This document shows positions 42,803 through 50,421 of a stretch of 64,000 bases of DNA, piece by piece (the stretch's first letter is position 1; each line of letters begins with the position of its first letter). Position numbers and translations under genes: made by a program. The stretch is from Streptomyces ficellus. GTDB taxonomy: Bacteria > Actinomycetota > Actinomycetes > Streptomycetales > Streptomycetaceae. Location: NCBI RefSeq assembly GCF_009739905.1, contig NZ_CP034279.1:5642001-5706000 (forward strand). Reading direction: 5' to 3'. The notes below the pieces were generated by a model. That model ran no database searches. It was given only the letters and a program-made list of their open reading frames with translations, and had not been told where the DNA came from.

Positions 42803-43009
42803 ATGAAGATCGCAAGGCTGATCCTGCCGGGCGCGCTGGCCCTGGCGGCCGCCCTCTCCCCGGGAACCGCCCACGCCGATGAGGCGCACAGCGGCTCGGA
42901 CAACGGCCACCGCGTGTCGCTGCTGTCCATCGGCCAGATCGACGACCCCATGGAGGACGTGCTGGAGCACGTCGCCATCCTCGGTCACAACCGCGTCGTC
43001 GGGTCCTGA
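42803..43009 (+). CDS. Small secreted protein of unknown function
   Basis: The 68-aa precursor has a clear signal peptide ('MKIARLILPGALALAAALSP', cleavage near 'AHADEA'). The mature peptide of about 42 residues is hydrophilic and ends 'DVLEHVAILGHNRVVGS'. No Cys residues are present, so it is not a chaplin-like or disulphide-linked peptide. A GAGGGAC ribosome-binding site precedes the ATG. The flanking 8-bp inverted repeat TCGTGTGA/TCACACGA (42714-42721, 42770-42777) may be regulatory. A strong terminator follows. Confidence 0.65.
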   Translation: MKIARLILPGALALAAALSPGTAHADEAHSGSDNGHRVSLLSIGQIDDPMEDVLEHVAILGHNRVVGS

Positions 43010-43030
43010 GACCAGCTCCCCGTACGCGGC

Positions 43031-43069
43031 CCGCAGCCCGTCGACCACCTCCCGGTCGGCGGGCTGCGG
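43031..43069 (+). terminator. Terminator of the small secreted protein gene
   Basis: CCGCAGCCCG (43031-43040) pairs perfectly with CGGGCTGCGG (43060-43069), with an inner CGACC/GGTCG helix, 22 nt after the stop. Confidence 0.75.
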
Positions 43070-43086
43070 CGTTCGCGGACCCGCCG

Positions 43087-43134
43087 GCGGGCCGCTCGGG
43101 CGGGCCGCTCGGGCGGGCCGCCCGGGCGGGCGGG
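43087..43134 (+). repeat. 13-bp tandem repeat
   Basis: Three copies of GCGGGCCGCTCGG (43087-43099, 43100-43112, and 43113-43125 with one change) are followed by a partial fourth. It lies in the 287-bp spacer before the holin-family gene, which otherwise shows nothing recognisable. Confidence 0.7.
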
Positions 43135-43296
43135 ACGAGCGGGTGAGGGTCATGATCGGAGGGTGCGGCCCGGCACGGCGCTGGGCTGCCTGTTCCTGCC
43201 CGTTCGCACGGGTGAGCGTTGCTGGAGCATCGGCTGGTTGCGAGAAGGCCCGGCGGGGTACCCGGACCTTCCCGTACGAGATGGGAGGCGATTCGC

Positions 43297-43686
43297 GTGG
43301 CCGGAGAACCCTCGGTCGGCGAGCTGGTGAAGCAGGCGTCGGAACAGCTCTCCGACCTGGTGAAGACCGAGATGCGCACGGCACAGGCCGAGATGATGCA
43401 GAAGGGGAAACGCGCCGGCAAGGGCGGCGGCATGCTCGGTGCCGCGGCCGCCGTCGGCTACGTCGGGCTGATCGGGGTGTGGGCCACCGTGGCCGCCGCC
43501 CTGGCCATCGTCCTCGACGTATGGCTCGCGGTGCTGATCGCGACCGCGCTGTTCCTGGCCGTCGCCGGTGCGCTCGCGGTCATGGGCCGCGCGCAGCTGA
43601 AACGGGCGGTGCCGCCCAAACCGGAGCGGGCGATCGACGGCGTGCGATCGGACGTCCACGAGCTCAAGGAGAGGGTCCACCGATGA
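43297..43686 (+). CDS. Phage-holin-family (YqjE-like) membrane protein
   Basis: The 129-aa protein has an amphipathic helical N-terminus ('GELVKQASEQLSDLVKTEMR'), two hydrophobic helices (about residues 50-105), and a charged C-terminus. This is the Phage_holin_3_6/YqjE-type family, common in actinomycetes and not tied to prophage. It starts at GTG after GGGAGGCG. It overlaps the DUF3618 gene by 4 bp. A membrane or stress role is likely. Confidence 0.82.
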   Translation: MAGEPSVGELVKQASEQLSDLVKTEMRTAQAEMMQKGKRAGKGGGMLGAAAAVGYVGLIGVWATVAAALAIVLDVWLAVLIATALFLAVAGALAVMGRAQLKRAVPPKPERAIDGVRSDVHELKERVHR

Positions 43687-43940
43687 CACGGGACACGCAC
43701 CACAGCCCCGGGCCTGACGAACTCCGCCTCCAGGCGGCACGCAAGCGGCAGGAACTGGGCGAGACCATCGACCAGCTCATGGCCAAGACCGATGTGAAGG
43801 CGCGCGCCGCCCACCTCGTGCACGACAAGACACCGGAACAGGTCCGTGAGAACACCCGGCCCCTCCTCGCGGCGGTCGCCGCGGCCGTGGTGGCGGGTGT
43901 CGTGCTGTGGCAGCTGCGGCGCAGCGGAAAGTGGGGGTGA
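43683..43940 (+). CDS. DUF3618 family protein
   Basis: The 85-aa protein has the DUF3618 pattern: a helical region with 'RKRQELGETIDQLMAKTDVK' that resembles apolipoprotein-like amphipathic helices, then one membrane helix near the C-terminus ('AAVAAAVVAGVVLWQLRR'). It overlaps the holin-family gene before it and the DUF4235 gene after it by 4 bp each. Function unknown. Confidence 0.82.
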   Translation: MTRDTHHSPGPDELRLQAARKRQELGETIDQLMAKTDVKARAAHLVHDKTPEQVRENTRPLLAAVAAAVVAGVVLWQLRRSGKWG

Positions 43941-44227
43941 GCGCCGCAATGGCGAAGCAGAAGAAGCGCAAGCAGAAGCTCCTCTACCGGCCGGTGGGCA
44001 TCCTGCTCGGCATGGCGGGCGGCGCCGTGGCGAGCACGCTGTTCGCCAAGGCGTGGGCGGCGGTCGGTGACGGTGACGCCCCGGACGCCATGGACGAGGA
44101 ACGGGAGTGGAAGGAGATCCTCCTGGCCGCGGCCATCCAGGGCGCCATCTTCGCGGTGGTCAAGGCGGCGGTCGACCGCTCCGGCGCGGTGGGCGTACGG
44201 CGCCTCACCGGCACCTGGCCGGGCTGA
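43937..44227 (+). CDS. DUF4235 family membrane protein
   Basis: The 96-aa product (GTG at 43937; an ATG at 43949 giving MAKQKKRKQK is also plausible) has a strongly basic N-terminus, 'LLGMAGGAVASTLFAKAWAA' as a first hydrophobic helix, and a second one 'ILLAAAIQGAIFAVVKAAVD'. This matches DUF4235. The three overlapping genes (holin-like, DUF3618, DUF4235) form one operon that recurs in Streptomyces. Function unknown. Confidence 0.8.
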   Translation: MSAAMAKQKKRKQKLLYRPVGILLGMAGGAVASTLFAKAWAAVGDGDAPDAMDEEREWKEILLAAAIQGAIFAVVKAAVDRSGAVGVRRLTGTWPG

Positions 44228-44348
44228 CGGTCCCGGCCGGGCCGCCCGCGTCCCGCGTCCGGCATTGACCTCAACCGCACTTCATTTCCCACCATGGTCG
44301 TGCAGCCGCGCCCGCACCGGGCGCGGCCCTCAGCGGGAGGAACACGAC

Positions 44349-45071
44349 ATGACCGTGGTCAGCGAGCCCCACGCCCGTCCGGACCTGCGGCGCCCCGGCA
44401 CCGGCGTCGTCAAGGTGAGCACCTGGCGCGTCGGTACGCCGGAGCGGCAGCGGGCCGCCGTCGACGCCATCGCCGCGGCCTGGCGCCGCCGGGACTGGCC
44501 GGACGTGGGGCTGCGGTCGTACACCGTCCACATCGGCGAGGACGGGGACACGCTCCTGCACTACTCGCAGTGGACCAGCGAGGAGGCGTACGAGGAGTTC
44601 TTCCGGTCCCACCGGGACGAGCGGAACGCCGAGATCGACGCCGCCGTCCCCGGCATCGAGCGCGTCGCGCTCCACTCGTACGCGCTCTACCGCAGCGCCC
44701 CGCCGGACCCGGACGACCACCGCGTACCCGGCTGCGTCGTGATCGTCGACGTCGAGTTCGACGGGCCGGACCCCGATCGCCAACGCGCTTGGGTGGACGG
44801 CGTGTTCGACGCGCTCGCCGGTGACCCGGCCCCCCACCCCGGCGGCATGTCGGCCCACTTCCATCTCGGCCTCGACGGCACCCGGGTGCTCAACTACGCC
44901 GAGTGGGAGAGCGCCGGGGCGCACGTCGAGGCACTCGCCGCGCCCGGCGACGGGGTCGGCTCCGACACCCCGCAGTGGCGGAAGGTACTGACCTTCCCCG
45001 GCGTCGTCGGGGGCGGGGTGAAGCGGTACGCGCCCGCGCTGAGCCTCGGCGCGGGCGCGGGCGCGCACTGA
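44349..45071 (+). CDS. Tandem antibiotic-biosynthesis-monooxygenase (ABM) domain protein
   Basis: The 240-aa protein has two ABM-type alpha-beta domains: residues about 18-115 ('LRSYTVHIGEDGDTLLHYSQ', 'WTSEEAYEEFF') and about 128-220 ('GCVVIVDVEFDGPDPDRQRA', 'GTRVLNYAEWESAGAHVEAL'). No signal peptide is present. ABM folds occur in haem-degrading, quinone-forming and sensory proteins; the substrate here cannot be read from sequence. Stop codons of this gene and the convergent nuclease are 4 bp apart. Confidence 0.78.
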   Translation: MTVVSEPHARPDLRRPGTGVVKVSTWRVGTPERQRAAVDAIAAAWRRRDWPDVGLRSYTVHIGEDGDTLLHYSQWTSEEAYEEFFRSHRDERNAEIDAAVPGIERVALHSYALYRSAPPDPDDHRVPGCVVIVDVEFDGPDPDRQRAWVDGVFDALAGDPAPHPGGMSAHFHLGLDGTRVLNYAEWESAGAHVEALAAPGDGVGSDTPQWRKVLTFPGVVGGGVKRYAPALSLGAGAGAH

Positions 45072-45075
45072 GCGA

Positions 45076-46935
45076 CTACGGCCGGAAGCGCAGGACCTGC
45101 GGGTCGTGATCGCTGTTCTGCTCGGCGAACTCGGCGTTGATGTGCACGCTGTCGTACGCGAAGCGGCGGATCGACGGGCTGGTCAGGATCTGGTCCAGCA
45201 CCTGGCTGTTGCCCTGGTAGACGTACGAGTAGCGCTCGCTGCGGGGCAGCGAGGTGATCGCCGCGCGGAGGGCGCCGTCGGCCGTCAGGGCCTTCGTCGT
45301 CCCCGAGAACTCGAAGTCGTTGATGTCGCCGAGCACGACGACGTCGGCGCCGCGCTGGACCTCCAGGACGTCCTTGACGAAGGCGTTGACCGCCTGCGCC
45401 TGCTGGAGCCGCTTGGCCTCGGAGGAACGGTTCGGCGGCTGGTGGTGCGAGACCAGCGACTCGTCGCCGCCCTTCGAGCCGAAGTGGTTGGCGATGACGA
45501 ACACCGTCTCGCCCCGGAAGGTGAACTCGCCCGCCAGCGGCTTGCGGCTGTTCTCCCAGGCCGTGTTCGCCGGGTCGATCCGGCCGGGGGAGTGGGTCAG
45601 GGCCGCCCGGCCCTTCTCGCGGACCACACCGGTCGCCGTCGCGGCGTCGCCGCCCGCGCGGTCCGTGAAGGACACCCGCGCCGGGTTGAACAGGAACGCC
45701 TGGCGGATGTTGCCGCCCGGCTCACCGCCGTCCTTGTTGTTCTCCGGGTCGATGCTGCGCCACTGGTACGCCGGGCCGCCGGCCGCGACGATCGCGTCCG
45801 TGAACTTCTTCAGCGTCTGGTCGGCGGCGACGGTACCGTCGTTCTTGGCGCCGTTGTTGTCCTGGATCTCCTCCAGGGCGAGGACGTCCGGCGAGGCCAG
45901 GTTCTCGACGACCGCCTTCGCCAGCGCGTCGAACTTCTCCTGGGGGTCCGAGGGGTCGAGGTTCTCGACGTTGTACGTCGCCACCGCCAGCTCGCCGCGG
46001 TGCTGCTTCCTGGTCCGCTCCCGCTCCAGGCCGCGGTCGGCGACCGTGCCGAGGGTGCGGGCGGTGAGCGTGTAGCCGCCGAACTGGTTGAAGTCCAGCG
46101 GGCCCTCGGTCGTCCCGGTCAGCCAGTCGCCGACGTTCGCCTTCGGGAAGGGCTGCTCGGAGACCGGGGCGAGCGACTGGATCTGGAGGCGCCCGGTGTT
46201 CTGCGCGGTGTACGAGCCGTAGACCGTGCCGCCGCGCCGGTTGTCGTTCTCGTGCGGCTTCACCGTCACCCACAGCTCGTGGTACGGGTCGGTCGCGCCG
46301 ACGACCCGGGAGGAGCCGACGCGGACGTTGGTGCCCTCCAGGGACTCGTAGTAGTCCAGGGCGTACCGGCCGGGCCGCAGGGTCAGCCCGTTGACGGACC
46401 CGCCGGCCGCCGGGTCGCCCGCCGGGGCGTACGCGGACGGCACGGAACGGGCCGAGACGGTGACCGGCGCCGGGACCGGGTTGCCCGAGGAGATGACGGT
46501 GACCGTGGGCTTGGTGATCTGCGTCAGCGACTGGTTCCCGGACGACGCACCCCCCGGGACGTACTCGGTGACCGTGCCGGAGACGGTGACCGCGTCACCG
46601 ACGGCGACCGTCGGGACGGAGCCCGTGTAGACGAAGACGCCCTCGCTGGTGGCCGGGTTCGCGTCGGCCTGCGTGTCCTGGAACCAGAAGCCGCGCGAGC
46701 CGTACGCCCGTACGCCGGTGACGACGCCGGTCACACCGCTGACCTGCTGCCCGACCAGCGGGGATATCCGGGTGGTGCCCTGGATGTCGTGGATGCGTGT
46801 CGCGTCGGCGGTGTCCGCGGCGGTCGCCGACCCGGTGGCGACCAGGCCGGCGGCGAGAGCGGCGGCGACCACGGCCGAAACGGCGGCGGTGCGCGGTGCG
46901 GTGCGCGGCGCGGATCTCGGAAGGGAGGAAGGCAT
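45076..46935 (-). CDS. Secreted endonuclease/exonuclease/phosphatase-family nuclease (ExeM/NucH-like)
   Basis: The 619-aa protein has a signal peptide (about residues 1-41, ending 'GSATA'), an N-terminal OB-like/DUF region, and an EEP catalytic domain from about residue 320. EEP motifs: 'VATYNVENL' (metal Asn), 'PDVLALEEIQDNNG' (Glu), 'VFVIANHFGSKGG' (His), 'VVVLGDINDFEF' (Asp/Asn) and 'NSDHDPQVLRF' (Asp-His). I prefer the ATG at 46935 to one 54 bp upstream because GGAG sits 7 bp before it and the signal peptide starts there. PHO-box-like repeats upstream suggest a phosphate-scavenging role. Confidence 0.9.
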   Translation of the reverse strand: MPSSLPRSAPRTAPRTAAVSAVVAAALAAGLVATGSATAADTADATRIHDIQGTTRISPLVGQQVSGVTGVVTGVRAYGSRGFWFQDTQADANPATSEGVFVYTGSVPTVAVGDAVTVSGTVTEYVPGGASSGNQSLTQITKPTVTVISSGNPVPAPVTVSARSVPSAYAPAGDPAAGGSVNGLTLRPGRYALDYYESLEGTNVRVGSSRVVGATDPYHELWVTVKPHENDNRRGGTVYGSYTAQNTGRLQIQSLAPVSEQPFPKANVGDWLTGTTEGPLDFNQFGGYTLTARTLGTVADRGLERERTRKQHRGELAVATYNVENLDPSDPQEKFDALAKAVVENLASPDVLALEEIQDNNGAKNDGTVAADQTLKKFTDAIVAAGGPAYQWRSIDPENNKDGGEPGGNIRQAFLFNPARVSFTDRAGGDAATATGVVREKGRAALTHSPGRIDPANTAWENSRKPLAGEFTFRGETVFVIANHFGSKGGDESLVSHHQPPNRSSEAKRLQQAQAVNAFVKDVLEVQRGADVVVLGDINDFEFSGTTKALTADGALRAAITSLPRSERYSYVYQGNSQVLDQILTSPSIRRFAYDSVHINAEFAEQNSDHDPQVLRFRP

Positions 46936-47034
46936 CACGATGCTCCGAAGGTGGTGGAGGGTACTGAGCGGTAGCTCTACGCGCGTCAATCTCTTGGCTT
47001 GAACCTGTACTTGTCAAGGGTTCGGCGGGAGGCC

Positions 47035-47067
47035 CGTCGGTGTACGGGACTTGACCGGTACATGAAC
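47035..47067 (-). promoter_or_regulatory. PHO-box-like repeats upstream of the secreted nuclease
   Basis: Reading the minus strand from 47067 to 47035 there are three contiguous 11-nt units: GTTCATGTACC, GGTCAAGTCCC and GTACACCGACG. They follow the PhoP direct-repeat pattern of Streptomyces (G[G/T]TCAYYY...). The first two fit well, the third less so. They lie 100 bp upstream of the nuclease start; a TTGACA sequence follows downstream of the repeats. Confidence 0.5.
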
Positions 47068-47141
47068 TGCCAGGCAGGGCCCCGAATACGTCTACGCTGG
47101 GGGCCGCCCGACCCCGCGCACGTCCCGAGGAGAAACCGCTG

Positions 47142-48602
47142 ATGTCGTCGGAACGCCCCACCCTGCCGCCGGTGCGGCTGCCCTCGGACGCGGAGCTGGC
47201 GCGCGACGCGCTCGCCGCCCCGCTGCTCGCCAGGGCCGTGCGGCTCGCCCGCTGGGCGGGACCCGGGACCCGGGTCGGCGCGGGCGGCGAACTCGTCGAC
47301 GAACAACTGCCCGCCGCCGCCGAAGCGCTCGGGCTCGCCCCCGACGACGACGGCGCCGCCTACGCCAGCGAGGCCTGGCGCGTCGCCGTCGACACCGGAC
47401 TCGTCGCCGTCGAGGACCCCCAGGACGACGAGAACGGCGCCGAAGAGGGCACCGTCGAGGCCGGCGACCAGCTCGCGCTCGTCACCGGCGGCACCCCCCA
47501 GGACGTCCTCGCCCTGTGGCTCGACGCCCTGGAGACCGCGTACGCCGACGCGACCGCCCCCCTCATCGACGACCTCGCCGACCACCTCGGCGACGACGGA
47601 GAACTCGACCTCGACTCCCTCGACTGGGACCCGCAGGCCGAAGCCGACTTCCTCGACGGCGTCCTCGGCAACCTCTACCTCCTCACCGTCACCGAAGGCG
47701 GCTCCGGCGACGCCCCCGTACCCCTGCCGGCGCTCGCCGCGTCGATGATCGTCCCCGACGACATGGGCGAACCGACCGACGACGTCCTGGAACAGGTCTC
47801 CGACGCCATGATGCGGCTGGACGACCAGTTCCAGGTCCTCGAACCCATCGGCCTCGTCGAATACCAGCCCGTCGACGAGGCCCTCATGGCCGAAGAGGGC
47901 GAAGAGCCCACGCCCCTGGGCGACGACGAGGACGTCTCCCGGTACGGACTCGTCAAACTCACCCCCCTCGGGCTGTACGGCGTCCGCGCCCGCATGCTGG
48001 AGGCCGGCGTGGACGCGCCCGCCGTCGGCGACCTCGCCGACAAGGGCGCCGACACCCTGCTCGACGGAGTGGCCCACTACCCGGCCGGCCCCGCGCGCGC
48101 CGAGACCCACGCCTGGCTCGACCGCCGCGAGGCGCTCCCCGCGGCGCGCGAACTGCTCGCCGCGGCGAAGGGTTCCGACGCCGGCTCACCCCTGCGCCGG
48201 CTCCACTGCCAGCAGGCGCTGTCGCTCGTCGGCGCCGACGCCGAACCCGCCGTACGGGACGTCCTCGACGACCCCGAACTCGGCGGCCTCGCCCGCGTCT
48301 GGCTCGCCGAACGCGGCGCCGCGGACGTCCCGGCTCCGCCGGAGACGATGATCTTCTGGCTCGCCATCGACACGATCGCCGCGCAGCTGCACGCGGTGGC
48401 CGGGGGCGACTCCGAGGAACTCCAGGAACTCGTCGAGGGCCTGACCAGCCAGCACACCGGCTTCTTCGAAGCGGCCTGGCGGGTCGACCACCCGGCGACC
48501 CCCGAGGTCCTCGAGGCGATGGGCCGCCTGCACCGCGACAAGGGCGCGGCGAAGGAAGCACGCAAGGCGGCGTTCAAGGCCCGCTCGCGTTCCGACGCCT
48601 GA
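47142..48602 (+). CDS. Conserved acidic protein of unknown function
   Basis: The 486-aa soluble protein is strongly acidic, with stretches such as 'EDPQDDENGAEEGTVEAGD' and 'DDLADHLGDDGELDLDSLDW'. It starts 'MSSERPTLPPVRLPSDAELA' after a GAGGAG ribosome-binding site. It is mostly helical and ends in a basic 'KGAAKEARKAAFKARSRSDA'. I recognise it as a protein conserved in Streptomyces, without a known domain. A TACGCT -10-like box lies at 47093-47098. A 20-bp perfect palindrome at the stop codon may end transcription. Confidence 0.65.
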   Translation: MSSERPTLPPVRLPSDAELARDALAAPLLARAVRLARWAGPGTRVGAGGELVDEQLPAAAEALGLAPDDDGAAYASEAWRVAVDTGLVAVEDPQDDENGAEEGTVEAGDQLALVTGGTPQDVLALWLDALETAYADATAPLIDDLADHLGDDGELDLDSLDWDPQAEADFLDGVLGNLYLLTVTEGGSGDAPVPLPALAASMIVPDDMGEPTDDVLEQVSDAMMRLDDQFQVLEPIGLVEYQPVDEALMAEEGEEPTPLGDDEDVSRYGLVKLTPLGLYGVRARMLEAGVDAPAVGDLADKGADTLLDGVAHYPAGPARAETHAWLDRREALPAARELLAAAKGSDAGSPLRRLHCQQALSLVGADAEPAVRDVLDDPELGGLARVWLAERGAADVPAPPETMIFWLAIDTIAAQLHAVAGGDSEELQELVEGLTSQHTGFFEAAWRVDHPATPEVLEAMGRLHRDKGAAKEARKAAFKARSRSDA

Positions 48603-48620
48603 CGGGGGCCGGCCCCCGTC
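48601..48620 (+). terminator. Palindrome at the stop codon of the acidic protein gene
   Basis: GACGGGGGCC-GGCCCCCGTC is a 20-bp perfect palindrome that overlaps the last two bases of the TGA. It is loopless on paper but would form a strong GC hairpin. Confidence 0.45.
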
Positions 48621-48977
48621 ACCCCGGCGCGCCCGTGGCGGGCGACCACCCCGCCCGTCTCGTTGTGGGCTCGCCCCGCTGGGCCACCCTCGCCCCCCGT
48701 TGTGGGCAGTCGTCCCGCTGGGGCGGGACGGGTGGGCACAACGGACCGGGGCGGTGCCTCGTCCCGGTTCGCCCAGGGGCGGTGCCTGTTCCCGGTTCGC
48801 CCGGTGGGCGGTGCGGATACGCACGGTGGGTGGGGGGCGTGGCCCCTCCGGGCTCGCCTCCTCGGGGCCGGCGGCCTCGGGTTACGAGGATGGGAGCCCC
48901 GGTAGCGCCGCCGGTCCCCTGCGGGGGCGACCCTGCACGGCCCCGCCCCGGTGCGTCGCCGGGTGCGGGGCGGTGGG
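48603..48977. repeat. 375-bp intergenic region with palindromic and direct repeats
   Basis: No supported gene is present. A nested palindrome at 48698-48743 has outer arms CGTTGTG/CACAACG and an inner CGTCCCGC/GCGGGACG stem with a TGGG loop. A partial copy begins at 48661 (CGTTGTGGGC). Two 26-bp direct repeats follow (48748-48773 and 48777-48802; differing at three adjacent bases). I recall similar TTGTGGGC...GGGCACAA elements in many Streptomyces intergenic regions. The region lies between convergent genes. Confidence 0.6.
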
Positions 48978-49745
48978 TCAGGTGCGGAGGTGGGACGCGC
49001 CGTTGAGGTCGAGGATCGTGCCGGAGGACCACTCCGCTGCGGGGGACGCGAGCCAGAGGACCGCCGCGGCGATCTCCTCCGGGTCGGCGACCCGGCCGAA
49101 CGGGCTCTGGGCGCGGATCGCCTCGCCCTCCGCGCCGGTCAGGCGGTCCGCGACGCGTTCCGTGGTGAAGAACCCCGGCGCGACCGAGGCGACGGCGATG
49201 CCGTACGGGGCGAGGGAGACCGCCAGCGACTGGCCGAGGGCGTGGACGGCCGCCTTGGTGGCGCCGTAGGCGGGGTGGTCCGGTTCGCCGCGGAAGGCGC
49301 CGCGGGAGCCGATGTTGACGATCCGTCCGCCGGTGCCCTGGTCGATCATGCGGCGCGCGGCCAGGTGGCTCAGGTGCGCGGTGGCGAGCAGGTTGACCGA
49401 GACGTGCTGCTGCCACGCCGCCACCCACGCGTCGTACGGCGTCTCGGGCAGCGGGTGGCGGGTGTTCACCGCCGCGTTGTTGACCAGGACGTCCAGGCCG
49501 CCCAGCGCGGCGGCGGCGGTGTCGGCGACGCGGGCGGCCTCCCCGGGGTCGGCGAGGTCGCCGGACACCAGGGTGTGGCCCGTTCCGGAGAGGGAGTCGA
49601 GCGTGGTGCGGGCGTCGTCGGCGCGGGTGCCGTAGTGCACCGCGACCCGGTCGCCGTTCGCGGCGAAGGCCCGGGCCACGGCGCGCCCGAGGCCCCGGGA
49701 GGCGCCGCTGACGAGGACGCGACGGCCGGTGGGGGGAAGGTTCAC
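48978..49745 (-). CDS. SDR-family oxidoreductase
   Basis: The 255-aa protein has the classical short-chain dehydrogenase motifs: TGxxxGxG variant 'VSGASRGLGRAVARAFA' near residues 12-28, 'VLVNNAAVN', the catalytic Ser region 'RIVNIGSRGAF', and YxxxK in 'PAYGATKAAVHAL'. It is close to 3-oxoacyl-ACP-reductase-like SDRs. The GTG start overlaps the stop of the PAS-LuxR gene by 4 bp, so the regulator and SDR form an operon. They are divergent from a fatty-acid-hydroxylase-type P450, so oxidation or reduction of an oxygenated lipid is a reasonable guess. Confidence 0.9.
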   Translation of the reverse strand: MNLPPTGRRVLVSGASRGLGRAVARAFAANGDRVAVHYGTRADDARTTLDSLSGTGHTLVSGDLADPGEAARVADTAAAALGGLDVLVNNAAVNTRHPLPETPYDAWVAAWQQHVSVNLLATAHLSHLAARRMIDQGTGGRIVNIGSRGAFRGEPDHPAYGATKAAVHALGQSLAVSLAPYGIAVASVAPGFFTTERVADRLTGAEGEAIRAQSPFGRVADPEEIAAAVLWLASPAAEWSSGTILDLNGASHLRT

Positions 49746-50356
49746 GGGGAACGCCTTTCGGTGGGGGGCCAGCTGTCGGGGTCCAGTACGCCCAGCACGT
49801 ACGCGCGGGCGACCAGAGCCGTACGGCCCGGGACGCCCCAGCGGCGGGAGAGGCGGGTGAGGTGGTAGTTGACGCCGTCCACGGTGAGGTCGACCGCGCG
49901 GGCGATGCGCTCGGTCGTCGCGCCGGAGGCGGCGAGGGCGAGGATGCGCCTCTCCGTCCCGGACACCTCGGCCGCGGGGCGCCGTGCGCGGTCGCCCAGG
50001 ACCTTCAGCACCACCAGGAGGCACAGCGGGGCGTCCGCCGAGTCGCTGACCGTGTCCGCGGTCAGCTCCCCGTACCGCTCCCGCCCGTCCGGGCCCGTCC
50101 AGTCGACCCGCATCGGATAGCGGGACCGGTGACCCCGCCGGACGGCCTCCTCGATGCGGTGGACCTGGTCCGCCGAGCGGGGGTGGAACAGCTCCAGGAC
50201 GTTGCGCCCCGGCAGCCGGCCGGGCGTCGTGCCCCACTCCGCCGCCATGGCCGGGTTGGCCAGCAGCACTTCGCCGTCCGTCTGGCACACCGCGACCGGC
50301 ACCGGCATCCGGTCGAAGATCAGGAGCGCCCGGTTGCGCCAGAGGACGTCGTGCAT
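49742..50356 (-). CDS. PAS-LuxR transcription regulator
   Basis: The 204-aa protein has a PAS domain (about residues 10-115: 'VCQTDGEVLLANPAMAAEWG', 'GRLPGRNVLELFHPRSADQV') and a C-terminal LuxR helix-turn-helix ('VSGTERRILALAASGATTER', 'RAVDLTVDGVNYHLTRLSRR'). No receiver domain is present, so it is a one-component sensor. It leads a two-gene operon with an SDR and is divergent from the P450 across 65 bp. An inverted repeat CTACA-N6-TGTAG lies 5 bp upstream of its start. Confidence 0.87.
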   Translation of the reverse strand: MHDVLWRNRALLIFDRMPVPVAVCQTDGEVLLANPAMAAEWGTTPGRLPGRNVLELFHPRSADQVHRIEEAVRRGHRSRYPMRVDWTGPDGRERYGELTADTVSDSADAPLCLLVVLKVLGDRARRPAAEVSGTERRILALAASGATTERIARAVDLTVDGVNYHLTRLSRRWGVPGRTALVARAYVLGVLDPDSWPPTERRSP

Positions 50357-50360
50357 GGCA

Positions 50361-50376
50361 CTACAGAATCATGTAG
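50361..50376. promoter_or_regulatory. CTACA-N6-TGTAG inverted repeat between PAS-LuxR and P450 genes
   Basis: A perfect 5-bp inverted repeat with 6-bp spacer (CTACA 50361-50365, TGTAG 50372-50376) lies in the 65-bp divergent spacer. LuxR-type regulators bind such short inverted repeats, so this is a candidate operator for both directions. Confidence 0.45.
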
Positions 50377-50421
50377 AAGACCCGTCGGGGCGGGCGGGTG
50401 CCGGGGGTGAGGGTGTGGGGC

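Noticed and set aside
43297..44227. Prophage remnant (holin annotation)
   Set aside because: Only the holin-family label is phage-like; there is no lysin, integrase, att site or structural gene, and the trio recurs as a normal actinobacterial operon.
48603..48977. Small CRISPR-like array or coding gene in the repeat region
   Set aside because: Repeats are only two or three, differ in length and lack regular spacers; open frames there are low-complexity Gly/Arg/Pro.
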